Origin: Micromonosporaceae bacterium
GTDB lineage: Bacteria > Actinomycetota > Actinomycetes > Mycobacteriales > Micromonosporaceae
DNA: 17,228 nt
Direction of reading: 5' to 3'
Assembly: GCA_019690055.1 (NCBI GenBank)
Contig: JADGGF010000037.1
Coordinates: 1-17,228 of the forward strand
This document shows positions 1-5,200 of the stretch, piece by piece. The translations under genes were made by a program, and so were the position numbers. The notes under the pieces were generated by a model that saw only the letters and a list, made by a program, of their open reading frames with translations, did not search any database and was not told the DNA's origin. Numbering within the stretch: position 1 is the first letter of the stretch; each line of letters starts with the position of its first letter.

Positions 1-724
1 GGGGGGGCGGGGGCTTCGGGGCGAGCCGCGGGGCGGCGGCCGCGGCCGACTCGTCAAGCCGGAATTCGCCGGACTGCACCAGGTTCGGGTCGAAGGGAAT
101 GCCCGCGTCGGCGAGGGCGTCCCGGTAGCCCTGTTCCCGCAGCCGGGCCGACTCCAGGTCGGACCGGCCGGCGAGGAAGCCGATGCGGCGGTGACCGAGA
201 CTGATCAGGTACTCGGTGGCCATCCGGGCACCCTTGAGGTTGTCCGCGTCCACCGACGGCAGGTGCGAGGCGCCCAGGTGCGGGTCGACCGCCACGAGGG
301 GGCCGGTGTGGGGCGCGTCCACCACCGACGGGGCGACGAGGATGACCCCGTCGGTGAGCGTGCCGCTGATGCGCGACAGATAGCGCCGCTCCCACCCGTT
401 GGTGTCCTTGCCGAGCCCGCTGGCCGTGTAGACGACGAGCTCGAACCCGGTGTCGTGGATCCCCTTGGCCGCGCCCTTGAGCAGCTCGGTGCTGAACGGC
501 TCGAGGTCGACCACCAGGATGCCGATGACGTTGGTCTGGTGGCTGCGCAGGCTCTGCGCGACGAGGCTGGTTTCATATCCGAGTTCGTCGATGACAGCCT
601 GGACGCGCTGGTAGGTCTCCTCAGCGACGCCGTACCGGTTGTTGATGACCTTCGAGACGGTCGCGACCGACACGCCGGCGCGACTCGCCACGTCTTTGAT
701 GGTCACCCTGCTGTGTTGCTTCAT
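1..724 (-). CDS. LacI-family transcriptional repressor (3' end cut by window edge)
   Basis: Reading leftward from the ATG at 724, residues 7-60 form a classic LacI DNA-binding domain (VTIKDVASRAGVSVATVSK, then a hinge ending near ELGYETSLVAQSLRS). A periplasmic-binding-protein-like effector domain follows, with recognisable segments NVIGILVVDLE, GVILVAP and LGHRRIGFLAG. About 241 codons are visible; the family usually has 330-350, so the rest lies outside the window. An in-frame TAG three codons upstream makes this ATG the first possible start; an AAGGA lies 14 bases before it, slightly far for a ribosome site. It diverges from the sugar-acid operon starting at 1009 and is probably its local, autoregulated repressor, with a sugar or sugar acid as effector (inferred). 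The last visible codons, rich in Ala and Pro, fit the family poorly and may reflect poor sequence at an edge. Confidence 0.93.
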   Translation of the reverse strand, partial: MKQHSRVTIKDVASRAGVSVATVSKVINNRYGVAEETYQRVQAVIDELGYETSLVAQSLRSHQTNVIGILVVDLEPFSTELLKGAAKGIHDTGFELVVYTASGLGKDTNGWERRYLSRISGTLTDGVILVAPSVVDAPHTGPLVAVDPHLGASHLPSVDADNLKGARMATEYLISLGHRRIGFLAGRSDLESARLREQGYRDALADAGIPFDPNLVQSGEFRLDESAAAAAPRLAPKPPPP

Positions 725-750
725 CCCGGTCTATGGCGTCCTTGCGTTGT

Positions 751-780
751 GTCGAGAAACCGTTCGAAACCGTTCTCGAC
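751..780. promoter_or_regulatory. Putative LacI-family operator, composite inverted/direct repeat
   Basis: The 30 bases have outer inverted arms GTCGAGAA (751-758) and TTCTCGAC (773-780). They enclose two exact tandem copies of GAAACCGTTC (756-765 and 766-775), each itself of the form GAA-N4-TTC. LacI-family operators are typically short imperfect palindromes with a central CG and AA/TT flanks, which this fits. It lies 27 bases upstream of the repressor start, so bound protein would block its transcription, and it could also act on the divergent operon 228 bases away. A perfect TTGACA (786-791) adjoins it on the plus strand, but I find no convincing -10 at the right distance. Confidence 0.6.
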
Positions 781-925
781 ATCGGTTGACAGCTCCATGC
801 CAGGCGTGCAACGCTCCGGTATCGGACAACGTCGCCACCCCTCGGACACTCGTTCCCTGCCCTCCGTGCGCCCGTGCTCGGGCGGTCGGTTGCTCACGCC
901 TGGCCGGCTGCGCACGTAAGGCGAG

Positions 926-954
926 GGAAACGTGTGCCCGTGCGCACCTAGATT
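926..954 (+). promoter_or_regulatory. Possible promoter of the sugar-acid operon
   Basis: TAGATT at 949-954 matches the actinobacterial -10 pattern TANNNT. Seventeen bases upstream, GGAAAC (926-931) is a poor -35. The -10 would place the transcript start about 50 bases before the TTG start at 1009. The 8-bp palindrome GTGCGCAC (940-947) lies inside the spacer and could be a protein-binding site. The rest of the 284-bp divergent region shows nothing else I can name. Confidence 0.3.
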
Positions 955-996
955 AGCTGTCCGACCTGCGGATCCCCTACCAGGCGCCACTGGCAT

Positions 997-1001
997 GGAG
1001 G
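997..1001 (+). promoter_or_regulatory. Ribosome binding site deciding a TTG start
   Basis: GGAGG sits seven bases before TTG at 1009. No in-frame ATG or GTG is suitably placed nearby, so this site is the main reason for choosing the TTG start. Confidence 0.75.
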
Positions 1002-1008
1002 TCGTGAG

Positions 1009-2214
1009 TTGAGCCACCCCCGGATCACCCGGGTCGAGACCGCCGCCGTGCGCGTCGTCGGCCCCTGTCTCGTCGTACGGCTGTGGGCCGGCGACACCTA
1101 TGGACTTGGCGAGTGCTACCCGTCGGCCCCGGTCGCCGCCGTCGATGCCATCGTCCGCGCCCTCACCGAGCAGCTCGTCGGGGAGGACCCCCGCGACGTG
1201 CACCGGCTGGCCGAGAAGATGCGCCGCTGGAACATCTTCACCGGCGGTCAGGGCGGCACGGTGGTCACCGCGATCTCGGGCCTGGAGATGGCCCTGTGGG
1301 ACCTCGCCGGCAAGCTGCACGGCGTTCCGGTCTACCAGCTCCTCGGCGGCGCGTTCCGGACGAAGGTGCGCCTCTACGCCGACTGCAACGCCGGCACGGT
1401 GGACGCGGCGGCGCACCACCTGACCGAGCTGCCCGATCCCACCACGCCGGAGGGTCGGGCTCACTTCAAGGCCGTGGCGGACAAGGCACTCGGGCTCGGC
1501 TTCACCGCGCTGAAGTTCGATGTGGACGATGTCTACGGCAGCCTGCGCGACGACGACTGGAACCGCAGCCTCAACCGGCGCCAGATCGACCGGATGGTCG
1601 GTCAGGTCGAGGCGATCCGGGCGGCGATCGGGGACGAGGTTGCGCTGGCCATCGACATGCATGCTCGCTTCGACGTGCCGTCGGCGATCAAGGCGGCCCG
1701 GGCGTTGGAGCCGTTCGACCTGATGTGGCTGGAGGAGCCGGTTCCGCCGGAGAACCTCGCCGCGCTGGCCGAGGTCCGCCAATCGACCGCGGTGCCGATC
1801 TGCGCCGGGGAGAACCTCTACACCCGCTTCCCGTTCCTGGACATCTTCCGGGCCGGCGCGGTGGACGTCGTCATGCCCGACATCGCCAAGTTCGGCGGTC
1901 TGGCCGAAGGCCGGCGGGTGGCCGAGCTCGCCGAGCTGCACTACCTGCCCTTCGCGCCGCACAACGTCTCCGGTCCGATCGGGACGGTCGCGGCGGCCCA
2001 CCTGTGCGCGGCGCAGTCGAACTTCACGGTGCTCGAGTACCATGCGCTCGACTTGGACTTCTTCGAGGATCTCGCGACCTACGCCGGGGGGAAGGTCGTC
2101 ACCGACGGGCACGTGGTGCTCACCGAGGCCCCGGGGTACGGCATCGACGTCAACGAGGAGGCCCTGCGTCGCCACGAGCACGTCAAGGCGGGGATCGGGG
2201 TGTTCTCCCGGTGA
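1009..2214 (+). CDS. Mandelate racemase/enolase-superfamily sugar-acid dehydratase
   Basis: A 401-residue member of the enolase superfamily, MR subgroup, probably dehydrating an aldonic acid to a 2-keto-3-deoxy acid in the cytoplasm. Predicted Mg2+ ligands are D216 (in IDMHARF), E242 (LEEPVPPEN) and E268 (AGENLYTR), spaced 26 and 26 residues, as in mandelate racemase. The His-Asp catalytic dyad is D291 (PDIAKFGG) and H318 (APHN), again at the family spacing, with E343 (LEYHALD) closing the barrel. The second-strand motif is K169-F-D171. The gene starts at TTG behind GGAGG and overlaps the next gene by GTGA. Substrate cannot be read from sequence. The partner FAH-fold enzyme and nearby esterase favour a pentonate such as xylonate or arabinonate; galactonate- or fuconate-type substrates remain possible. 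Confidence 0.9.
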   Translation: MSHPRITRVETAAVRVVGPCLVVRLWAGDTYGLGECYPSAPVAAVDAIVRALTEQLVGEDPRDVHRLAEKMRRWNIFTGGQGGTVVTAISGLEMALWDLAGKLHGVPVYQLLGGAFRTKVRLYADCNAGTVDAAAHHLTELPDPTTPEGRAHFKAVADKALGLGFTALKFDVDDVYGSLRDDDWNRSLNRRQIDRMVGQVEAIRAAIGDEVALAIDMHARFDVPSAIKAARALEPFDLMWLEEPVPPENLAALAEVRQSTAVPICAGENLYTRFPFLDIFRAGAVDVVMPDIAKFGGLAEGRRVAELAELHYLPFAPHNVSGPIGTVAAAHLCAAQSNFTVLEYHALDLDFFEDLATYAGGKVVTDGHVVLTEAPGYGIDVNEEALRRHEHVKAGIGVFSR

Positions 2215-3092
2215 AGGTCGTCCGGTACCTCGACGCCACCGGAGCCACGCGCGTCGGCGTCAGCGATGAGGAGGGCGTACGTCCGCTGCCCGTGAGCACG
2301 GTGGCCGAGCTGCTCTCCGGCGACCTGGCCCGCTGGCGGGACCTGCTGACGAAGGCGGGGTCGCCGAGCCTCGAGCCCGTGCGCCTGCTCCCGCCCGTGG
2401 ACGGGGACACGGAGGTGTGGGCCGCGGGCGTGACCTACCGACGCTCCCGCGACGCCCGGATGGAAGAGTCGACGGTGTCCGACCCGTACGACCGCGTGTA
2501 CCAGGCCGCCCGCCCCGAGCTGTTCTTCAAGGCGCCGGCCTGGCGGGTCTGCGGCCCGGGCGAGCCGGTCGCCATCCGGGCGGACTCCACTGTGGATGTC
2601 CCTGAGCCGGAGCTCGCCGTGGTCGTCACCGCCACCGGTGAGATCGCCGGGTACACGCTGTGCAACGACATGAGCTCGCGCAGTATCGAGGGAGAGAACC
2701 CGCTCTATCTTCCGCAGGCCAAGGTGTACGCCGGCTCGTGCGCGCTCGGACCCGGGATCGTCCCGGCGGAGTCGATCCCCGACCCCGGCGGCCTGGTCGT
2801 GAGCCTGCAGGTGCGGCGGGCCGGCGAGATCGTCTTCACCGGGCGGACGGACACGGGCCAGCTCGTGCGACCGCTGCCCGACCTGGTCTCGTGGTTGTTC
2901 GAGGAGCAGGACTTCCCCGATGGCGCGGTGCTCTCGACCGGGACCGGCATCGTGCCCGACCTTGATTTCAGCCTCGAGGCCGGGGACGAGGTGACGATCG
3001 CGGTCGACCAGATCGGCGAGCTGACCAACCCGGTGGTGCGCGGCAAGCAGGCGATGGCCTGGCTGCTGGAGCGACGTAAGCCACGCGGCTGA
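2211..3092 (+). CDS. FAH-family enzyme, probable 2-keto-3-deoxy-pentonate dehydratase
   Basis: A 293-residue fumarylacetoacetate-hydrolase-fold protein. The GTG start overlaps the previous stop as GTGA, so translation is probably coupled. Likely metal ligands are E132 and E134 (PEPELAVVV) and D153 (CNDMSSRS), the usual ExE...D set. Segments WAAGVTYRRS, ELFFKAP and IEGENPLYLPQAK resemble the archaeal-type 2-keto-3-deoxy-D-arabinonate dehydratase branch, which converts the keto-deoxy acid to 2-oxoglutarate semialdehyde. That is the natural next step after the upstream dehydratase. The general family call is firm. The exact reaction is an inference from motif resemblance and neighbours; a hydrolase acting on a diketo-deoxy acid is the main alternative. 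I see no aldehyde dehydrogenase for the final oxidation in this window. Confidence 0.87.
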   Translation: MKVVRYLDATGATRVGVSDEEGVRPLPVSTVAELLSGDLARWRDLLTKAGSPSLEPVRLLPPVDGDTEVWAAGVTYRRSRDARMEESTVSDPYDRVYQAARPELFFKAPAWRVCGPGEPVAIRADSTVDVPEPELAVVVTATGEIAGYTLCNDMSSRSIEGENPLYLPQAKVYAGSCALGPGIVPAESIPDPGGLVVSLQVRRAGEIVFTGRTDTGQLVRPLPDLVSWLFEEQDFPDGAVLSTGTGIVPDLDFSLEAGDEVTIAVDQIGELTNPVVRGKQAMAWLLERRKPRG

Positions 3093-3184
3093 ACGGATCC
3101 CGGCCGTACGGTTCCTCGCTCCGGGCTCTCCGATGCCGTACGGTCGACTGCGGGGCGCTGCCGTAGCGTAGCCGCACCGTCCCC

Positions 3185-3196
3185 ACGCACGTGCGT
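3185..3196. repeat. Perfect 12-bp palindrome
   Basis: ACGCACGTGCGT is a perfect palindrome in the 258-bp gap between the FAH-family gene and the esterase gene. It sits just left of a larger inverted repeat and may be a regulator site. The same gap also holds two copies of the palindrome CCGTACGG (3104-3111 and 3136-3143). Confidence 0.45.
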
Positions 3197-3201
3197 TTCG
3201 G

Positions 3202-3248
3202 CGTACGACCGTCACCCCTGCCAACGACGGCCGGCCCACGGTCGTACG
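3202..3248. repeat. Inverted repeat, possible terminator or operator pair
   Basis: CGTACGACCGT (3202-3212) and ACGGTCGTACG (3238-3248) are exact reverse complements with a 25-base loop. No T-run follows. The element could end the dehydratase transcript, which in actinobacteria often happens without a U-tract, or serve as a paired binding site for control of the esterase gene 103 bases downstream. Confidence 0.45.
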
Positions 3249-3283
3249 GTTACTCCAACCCGCTCCACCCCAACGTCGTCCAG

Positions 3284-3348
3284 CACGAAGAAGCCGGCCC
3301 GCACGAAGAAGCGCCCTGCACGGAGAAACCCCCGCCCTGCAAGGAGAG
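3284..3348 (+). repeat. Degenerate direct repeats leading into an esterase ribosome binding site
   Basis: CACGAAGAAG occurs exactly at 3284-3293 and 3302-3311, CACGGAGAAA at 3319-3328 and CAAGGAGAG at 3340-3348, at steps of 18, 17 and 21 bases. All are purine-rich, and the last contains the AAGGAG ribosome site (3341-3346), four bases before the ATG at 3351. The arrangement looks like stepwise duplication of a Shine-Dalgarno-like segment. Confidence 0.55.
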
Positions 3349-3350
3349 CC

Positions 3351-4331
3351 ATGGTCCTGTTCGACATGCCGCAGTCCGAGCTCGAGCAGTACTGCCCGGA
3401 CGTCGCCGAGCCGTCGGACTTCGTCCCGTTCTGGGAGCAGCAACTCGAGGCCGCGCGGGCTCACCCGCTGAGCGCCGAGTTCACGCCGGTGGAGACGCTG
3501 GCCCGCCACGCCGAGGTGTACGACGTGTCGTTTGCCGGGTACGGCGGGGACACGGTCAAGGGCTGGCTGTTCGTGCCGCACCGGCTCGCCCCCAAGCCGG
3601 CCGCGGTGGTCGAGTACATCGGCTACGGCGGCGGTCGGGGCACACCCCTGGAGTGGCTGACCTTCAGCGTGGCCGGGCACGTGCACCTGGTGATGGACAC
3701 GCGCGGTCAGGGCCACAACTGGCGCGGCGGCGACACTCCGGACGCGAGCTACGACGGCGCCCCCGGCGCGGGTGGCTTCCTCACCCGCGGCATTCTCGAC
3801 CCGGGCCAGATGTACTACACCCGCCTCTTCGTGGACGCGGCCCGCGCCGTCGAGGCGCTGCGGGCCCACCCCGCCGCCAGCGGCCTGCCGGTCGTGACCA
3901 CGGGTGGCAGCCAGGGCGGCGGGCTGGCCTTGGCGGCCACGCACCTGGCGGCGCTGGGCGGCGACGGGGTCGCCGCCACCATGCCTGACGTGCCGTTCCT
4001 GGCGCACTTCGCTCGGGCCGTTCGGGTCACCGACAGCGCGCCGTACGAAGAGATCATCCGGTTCTGCAAGATCTACCCGCAGCACACCGAGCGGGTTTTC
4101 GCGAACCTGTCCTATCTGGACGTCGTGAACCACGCCCGGCGGACGACGGTCCCGGCGCTGTTCTCGGTCGGCCTGCTCGACGAGACCACCCCGGCGTCGA
4201 CCGTGTACGCGGCCTACAACCACTACGCCGGACCGAAGCGGATCGTGGTGTACCCGTTCAACGGCCACGAGGGCGGCGGCCCGCGCCACTTCGAGGAGAA
4301 GCTCGTCTACCTCGACGCCCTGCCGCGCTGA
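3351..4331 (+). CDS. Acetyl-xylan esterase / cephalosporin-C deacetylase (CE7)
   Basis: A 326-residue alpha/beta-hydrolase of carbohydrate esterase family 7. It shows the three family signatures in order: the RGQ motif in MDTRGQGHNWRG, the nucleophile elbow GGSQGG with S187, and the terminal HE motif in FNGHEGG with H306. D277 in GLLDETTP completes the triad. Length and positions match characterised CE7 enzymes closely. There is no signal peptide, as usual for this family, so it should act in the cytoplasm on imported acetylated xylo-oligosaccharides. The ATG has AAGGAG upstream. It lies 258 bases after the sugar-acid genes, so it may have its own promoter, but the common theme of hemicellulose-derived pentoses argues for a shared role. 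Confidence 0.93.
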   Translation: MVLFDMPQSELEQYCPDVAEPSDFVPFWEQQLEAARAHPLSAEFTPVETLARHAEVYDVSFAGYGGDTVKGWLFVPHRLAPKPAAVVEYIGYGGGRGTPLEWLTFSVAGHVHLVMDTRGQGHNWRGGDTPDASYDGAPGAGGFLTRGILDPGQMYYTRLFVDAARAVEALRAHPAASGLPVVTTGGSQGGGLALAATHLAALGGDGVAATMPDVPFLAHFARAVRVTDSAPYEEIIRFCKIYPQHTERVFANLSYLDVVNHARRTTVPALFSVGLLDETTPASTVYAAYNHYAGPKRIVVYPFNGHEGGGPRHFEEKLVYLDALPR

Positions 4332-4359
4332 CCTGGGGCGCGGGCGCGTCCACTCCAGT

Positions 4360-4421
4360 GTTGATCTAGGGCTTGCGGTGGTGAGTTGATCTTCAGGCAC
4401 CACGCTAAGCCCTAGATCAAC
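4360..4421. repeat. Long intergenic inverted repeat, probable terminator or palindromic element
   Basis: Arms of 24 bases (4360-4383 and 4398-4421) pair as 15 perfect base pairs (GTTGATCTAGGGCTT with AAGCCCTAGATCAAC), a 3x3 internal loop, then six pairs (GTGGTG/CACCAC), around a 14-base loop. The loop holds a partial third copy of the core, GTTGATCT (4385-4392). It lies 28 bases after the esterase stop and could terminate that transcript. Similar GTTGATC-type inverted repeats are, to my recollection, scattered between genes in Micromonosporaceae, so it may be a mobile or REP-like family member. Confidence 0.75.
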
Positions 4422-4429
4422 GGGGAAGG

Positions 4430-4444
4430 AAGCCCTAGATCAAC
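4430..4444. repeat. Extra exact copy of the intergenic repeat arm
   Basis: AAGCCCTAGATCAAC repeats exactly the right arm of the adjacent hairpin, nine bases beyond it. Either right copy could pair with the single left arm, so two alternative hairpins are possible. It lies about 28 bases before the -10 of the next gene. Confidence 0.8.
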
Positions 4445-4471
4445 GGGGGAGGGGCGGCGAGCGCCAGGGTG

Positions 4472-4477
4472 TACAGT
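4472..4477 (+). promoter_or_regulatory. -10 element of a leaderless promoter
   Basis: TACAGT is followed by exactly six bases and then the GTG at 4484. That spacing puts transcription start at or next to the start codon, the common leaderless layout in actinobacteria. No good -35 is visible. This decides the start in favour of 4484 over the in-frame GTG at 4469. Confidence 0.6.
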
Positions 4478-4483
4478 GCCGGC

Positions 4484-5152
4484 GTGAGCCTCGGCCCGGA
4501 TCCGCTCGCCCGTGTGCTCGGTGTGCTGTGCGATGCCGGTCGGGCGTGCTCCGCGGCCGAGATCAAGCAGGCCCTGCAGCGGACCGGGGCCCGGCGCGCC
4601 GACGTCGACGCCGAATGGCCGCGGGTGCAGAAGCGCCTGCGCCATCACCCGTACGTCGTGGTCGAGGGCACCCGGCCGCTCACCTACCGGTACGTGCCAC
4701 CGAAGCCACCGAGCCCGATCGAAGCCTTCGATGCCCTGCTGGCCGGCGGCCTGCCCGCCGACGTCCGCGCCACCTATGTGGACCTCGTGCGTGATGCGCT
4801 GCGCCGGCCCATCGCCGCGGCAGCGCTCGATGCGGAGGAGGCGGGGCGGCGGCGCCAGGCGAAGATCGACAGCCTGCGGGCGCTGGCCGAGCTGGCGATC
4901 GAGGTCGAGGAGCTGGTCGCCAACGAGGCGTCGGGCCGGACGCTGGTCCAGCGGGTACGCAGCCGTCTGAAGCGCTCGGCCCTGGAGCCGATCGATCGGG
5001 CGGGGGAGGAGACGACGTACGACCGCCAGCGGCACAAGCCGATCGGCGGCACCATCGCCGACGGCGCGCCCGTGGTCGTGGTTCGCCCCGGCTACGTCTG
5101 GAAGTCGGACGAGGGGGACGTCGTGCTCAGCCGCCCCGTGGTTGAGGAGTAG
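4484..5152 (+). CDS. Winged-helix / GrpE-like protein, probable nucleotide exchange factor partner of the adjacent Hsp70
   Basis: A 222-residue protein in three parts. Residues 1-70 resemble a winged helix: a helix with LARVLGVLCDAG, a second with SAAEIKQALQ, then LRHHPYVVVEG and YRYVPP as wing strands. Residues 75-165 are helical and charged (for example AEEAGRRRQAKIDSLRALAE) and could be a dimerising coiled coil. Residues 167-222 follow the pattern of the GrpE beta domain: LEPIDRAGEETTYDRQRHKP, then VVVVRPGYVWKSDEGDVVLSRPVV, to compare with GrpE's GE-FDP-HEA and KGY-L-RVLRPA-V. The gene lies 48 bases upstream of an Hsp70 gene on the same strand. I infer an exchange factor for that Hsp70, with the extra N-terminal domain possibly binding DNA or protein. 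The GrpE resemblance is by eye and needs a profile search. Confidence 0.7.
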   Translation: MSLGPDPLARVLGVLCDAGRACSAAEIKQALQRTGARRADVDAEWPRVQKRLRHHPYVVVEGTRPLTYRYVPPKPPSPIEAFDALLAGGLPADVRATYVDLVRDALRRPIAAAALDAEEAGRRRQAKIDSLRALAELAIEVEELVANEASGRTLVQRVRSRLKRSALEPIDRAGEETTYDRQRHKPIGGTIADGAPVVVVRPGYVWKSDEGDVVLSRPVVEE

Positions 5153-5197
5153 TCAGCCCGGTGGCGAGGAGTAGTCACCCGTGGTCGAGGAGTAGTC
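5144..5197 (+). repeat. Three-copy tandem repeat spanning stop codon and ribosome binding site
   Basis: GAGGAGTAGTC occurs exactly at 5144-5154, 5166-5176 and 5187-5197, steps of 22 and 21 bases, each preceded by GTGG. The first copy contains the stop codon of the GrpE-like gene. The third supplies GAGGAG (5187-5192), eight bases before the GTG of the Hsp70 gene. It seems that the 3' end of the first gene was duplicated twice, making the intergenic gap and up to three ribosome-binding-like sites. Confidence 0.85.
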
Positions 5198-5200
5198 GTC

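Noticed and set aside
191..919. 242-codon plus-strand open frame
   Set aside because: It is the antisense shadow of the LacI gene and runs through the candidate operator; no start signals or motifs.
721..2181. 486-codon minus-strand open frame opposite the dehydratase
   Set aside because: The plus-strand dehydratase has complete metal ligands, a ribosome site and a coupled neighbour. The antisense product has no recognisable motif.
3284..3311. Short spaced direct repeats as a possible CRISPR
   Set aside because: Units are only 10 bp, spacers 7-8 bp, degenerate after two copies, with no cas genes. They fit ribosome-site duplication better.
2079..4403. Very long open frame (774 codons) on the minus strand
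   Set aside because: It lies antisense across the FAH and CE7 genes, both of which have full catalytic motifs. Its translation is Arg/Gly/His-rich without domains. Such open antisense frames are expected where third positions are nearly all G or C.
4469..4471. Alternative GTG start for the GrpE-like gene
   Set aside because: It lies upstream of the -10 hexamer TACAGT (4472-4477), whose spacing fits the GTG at 4484, and has no ribosome site at a good distance.
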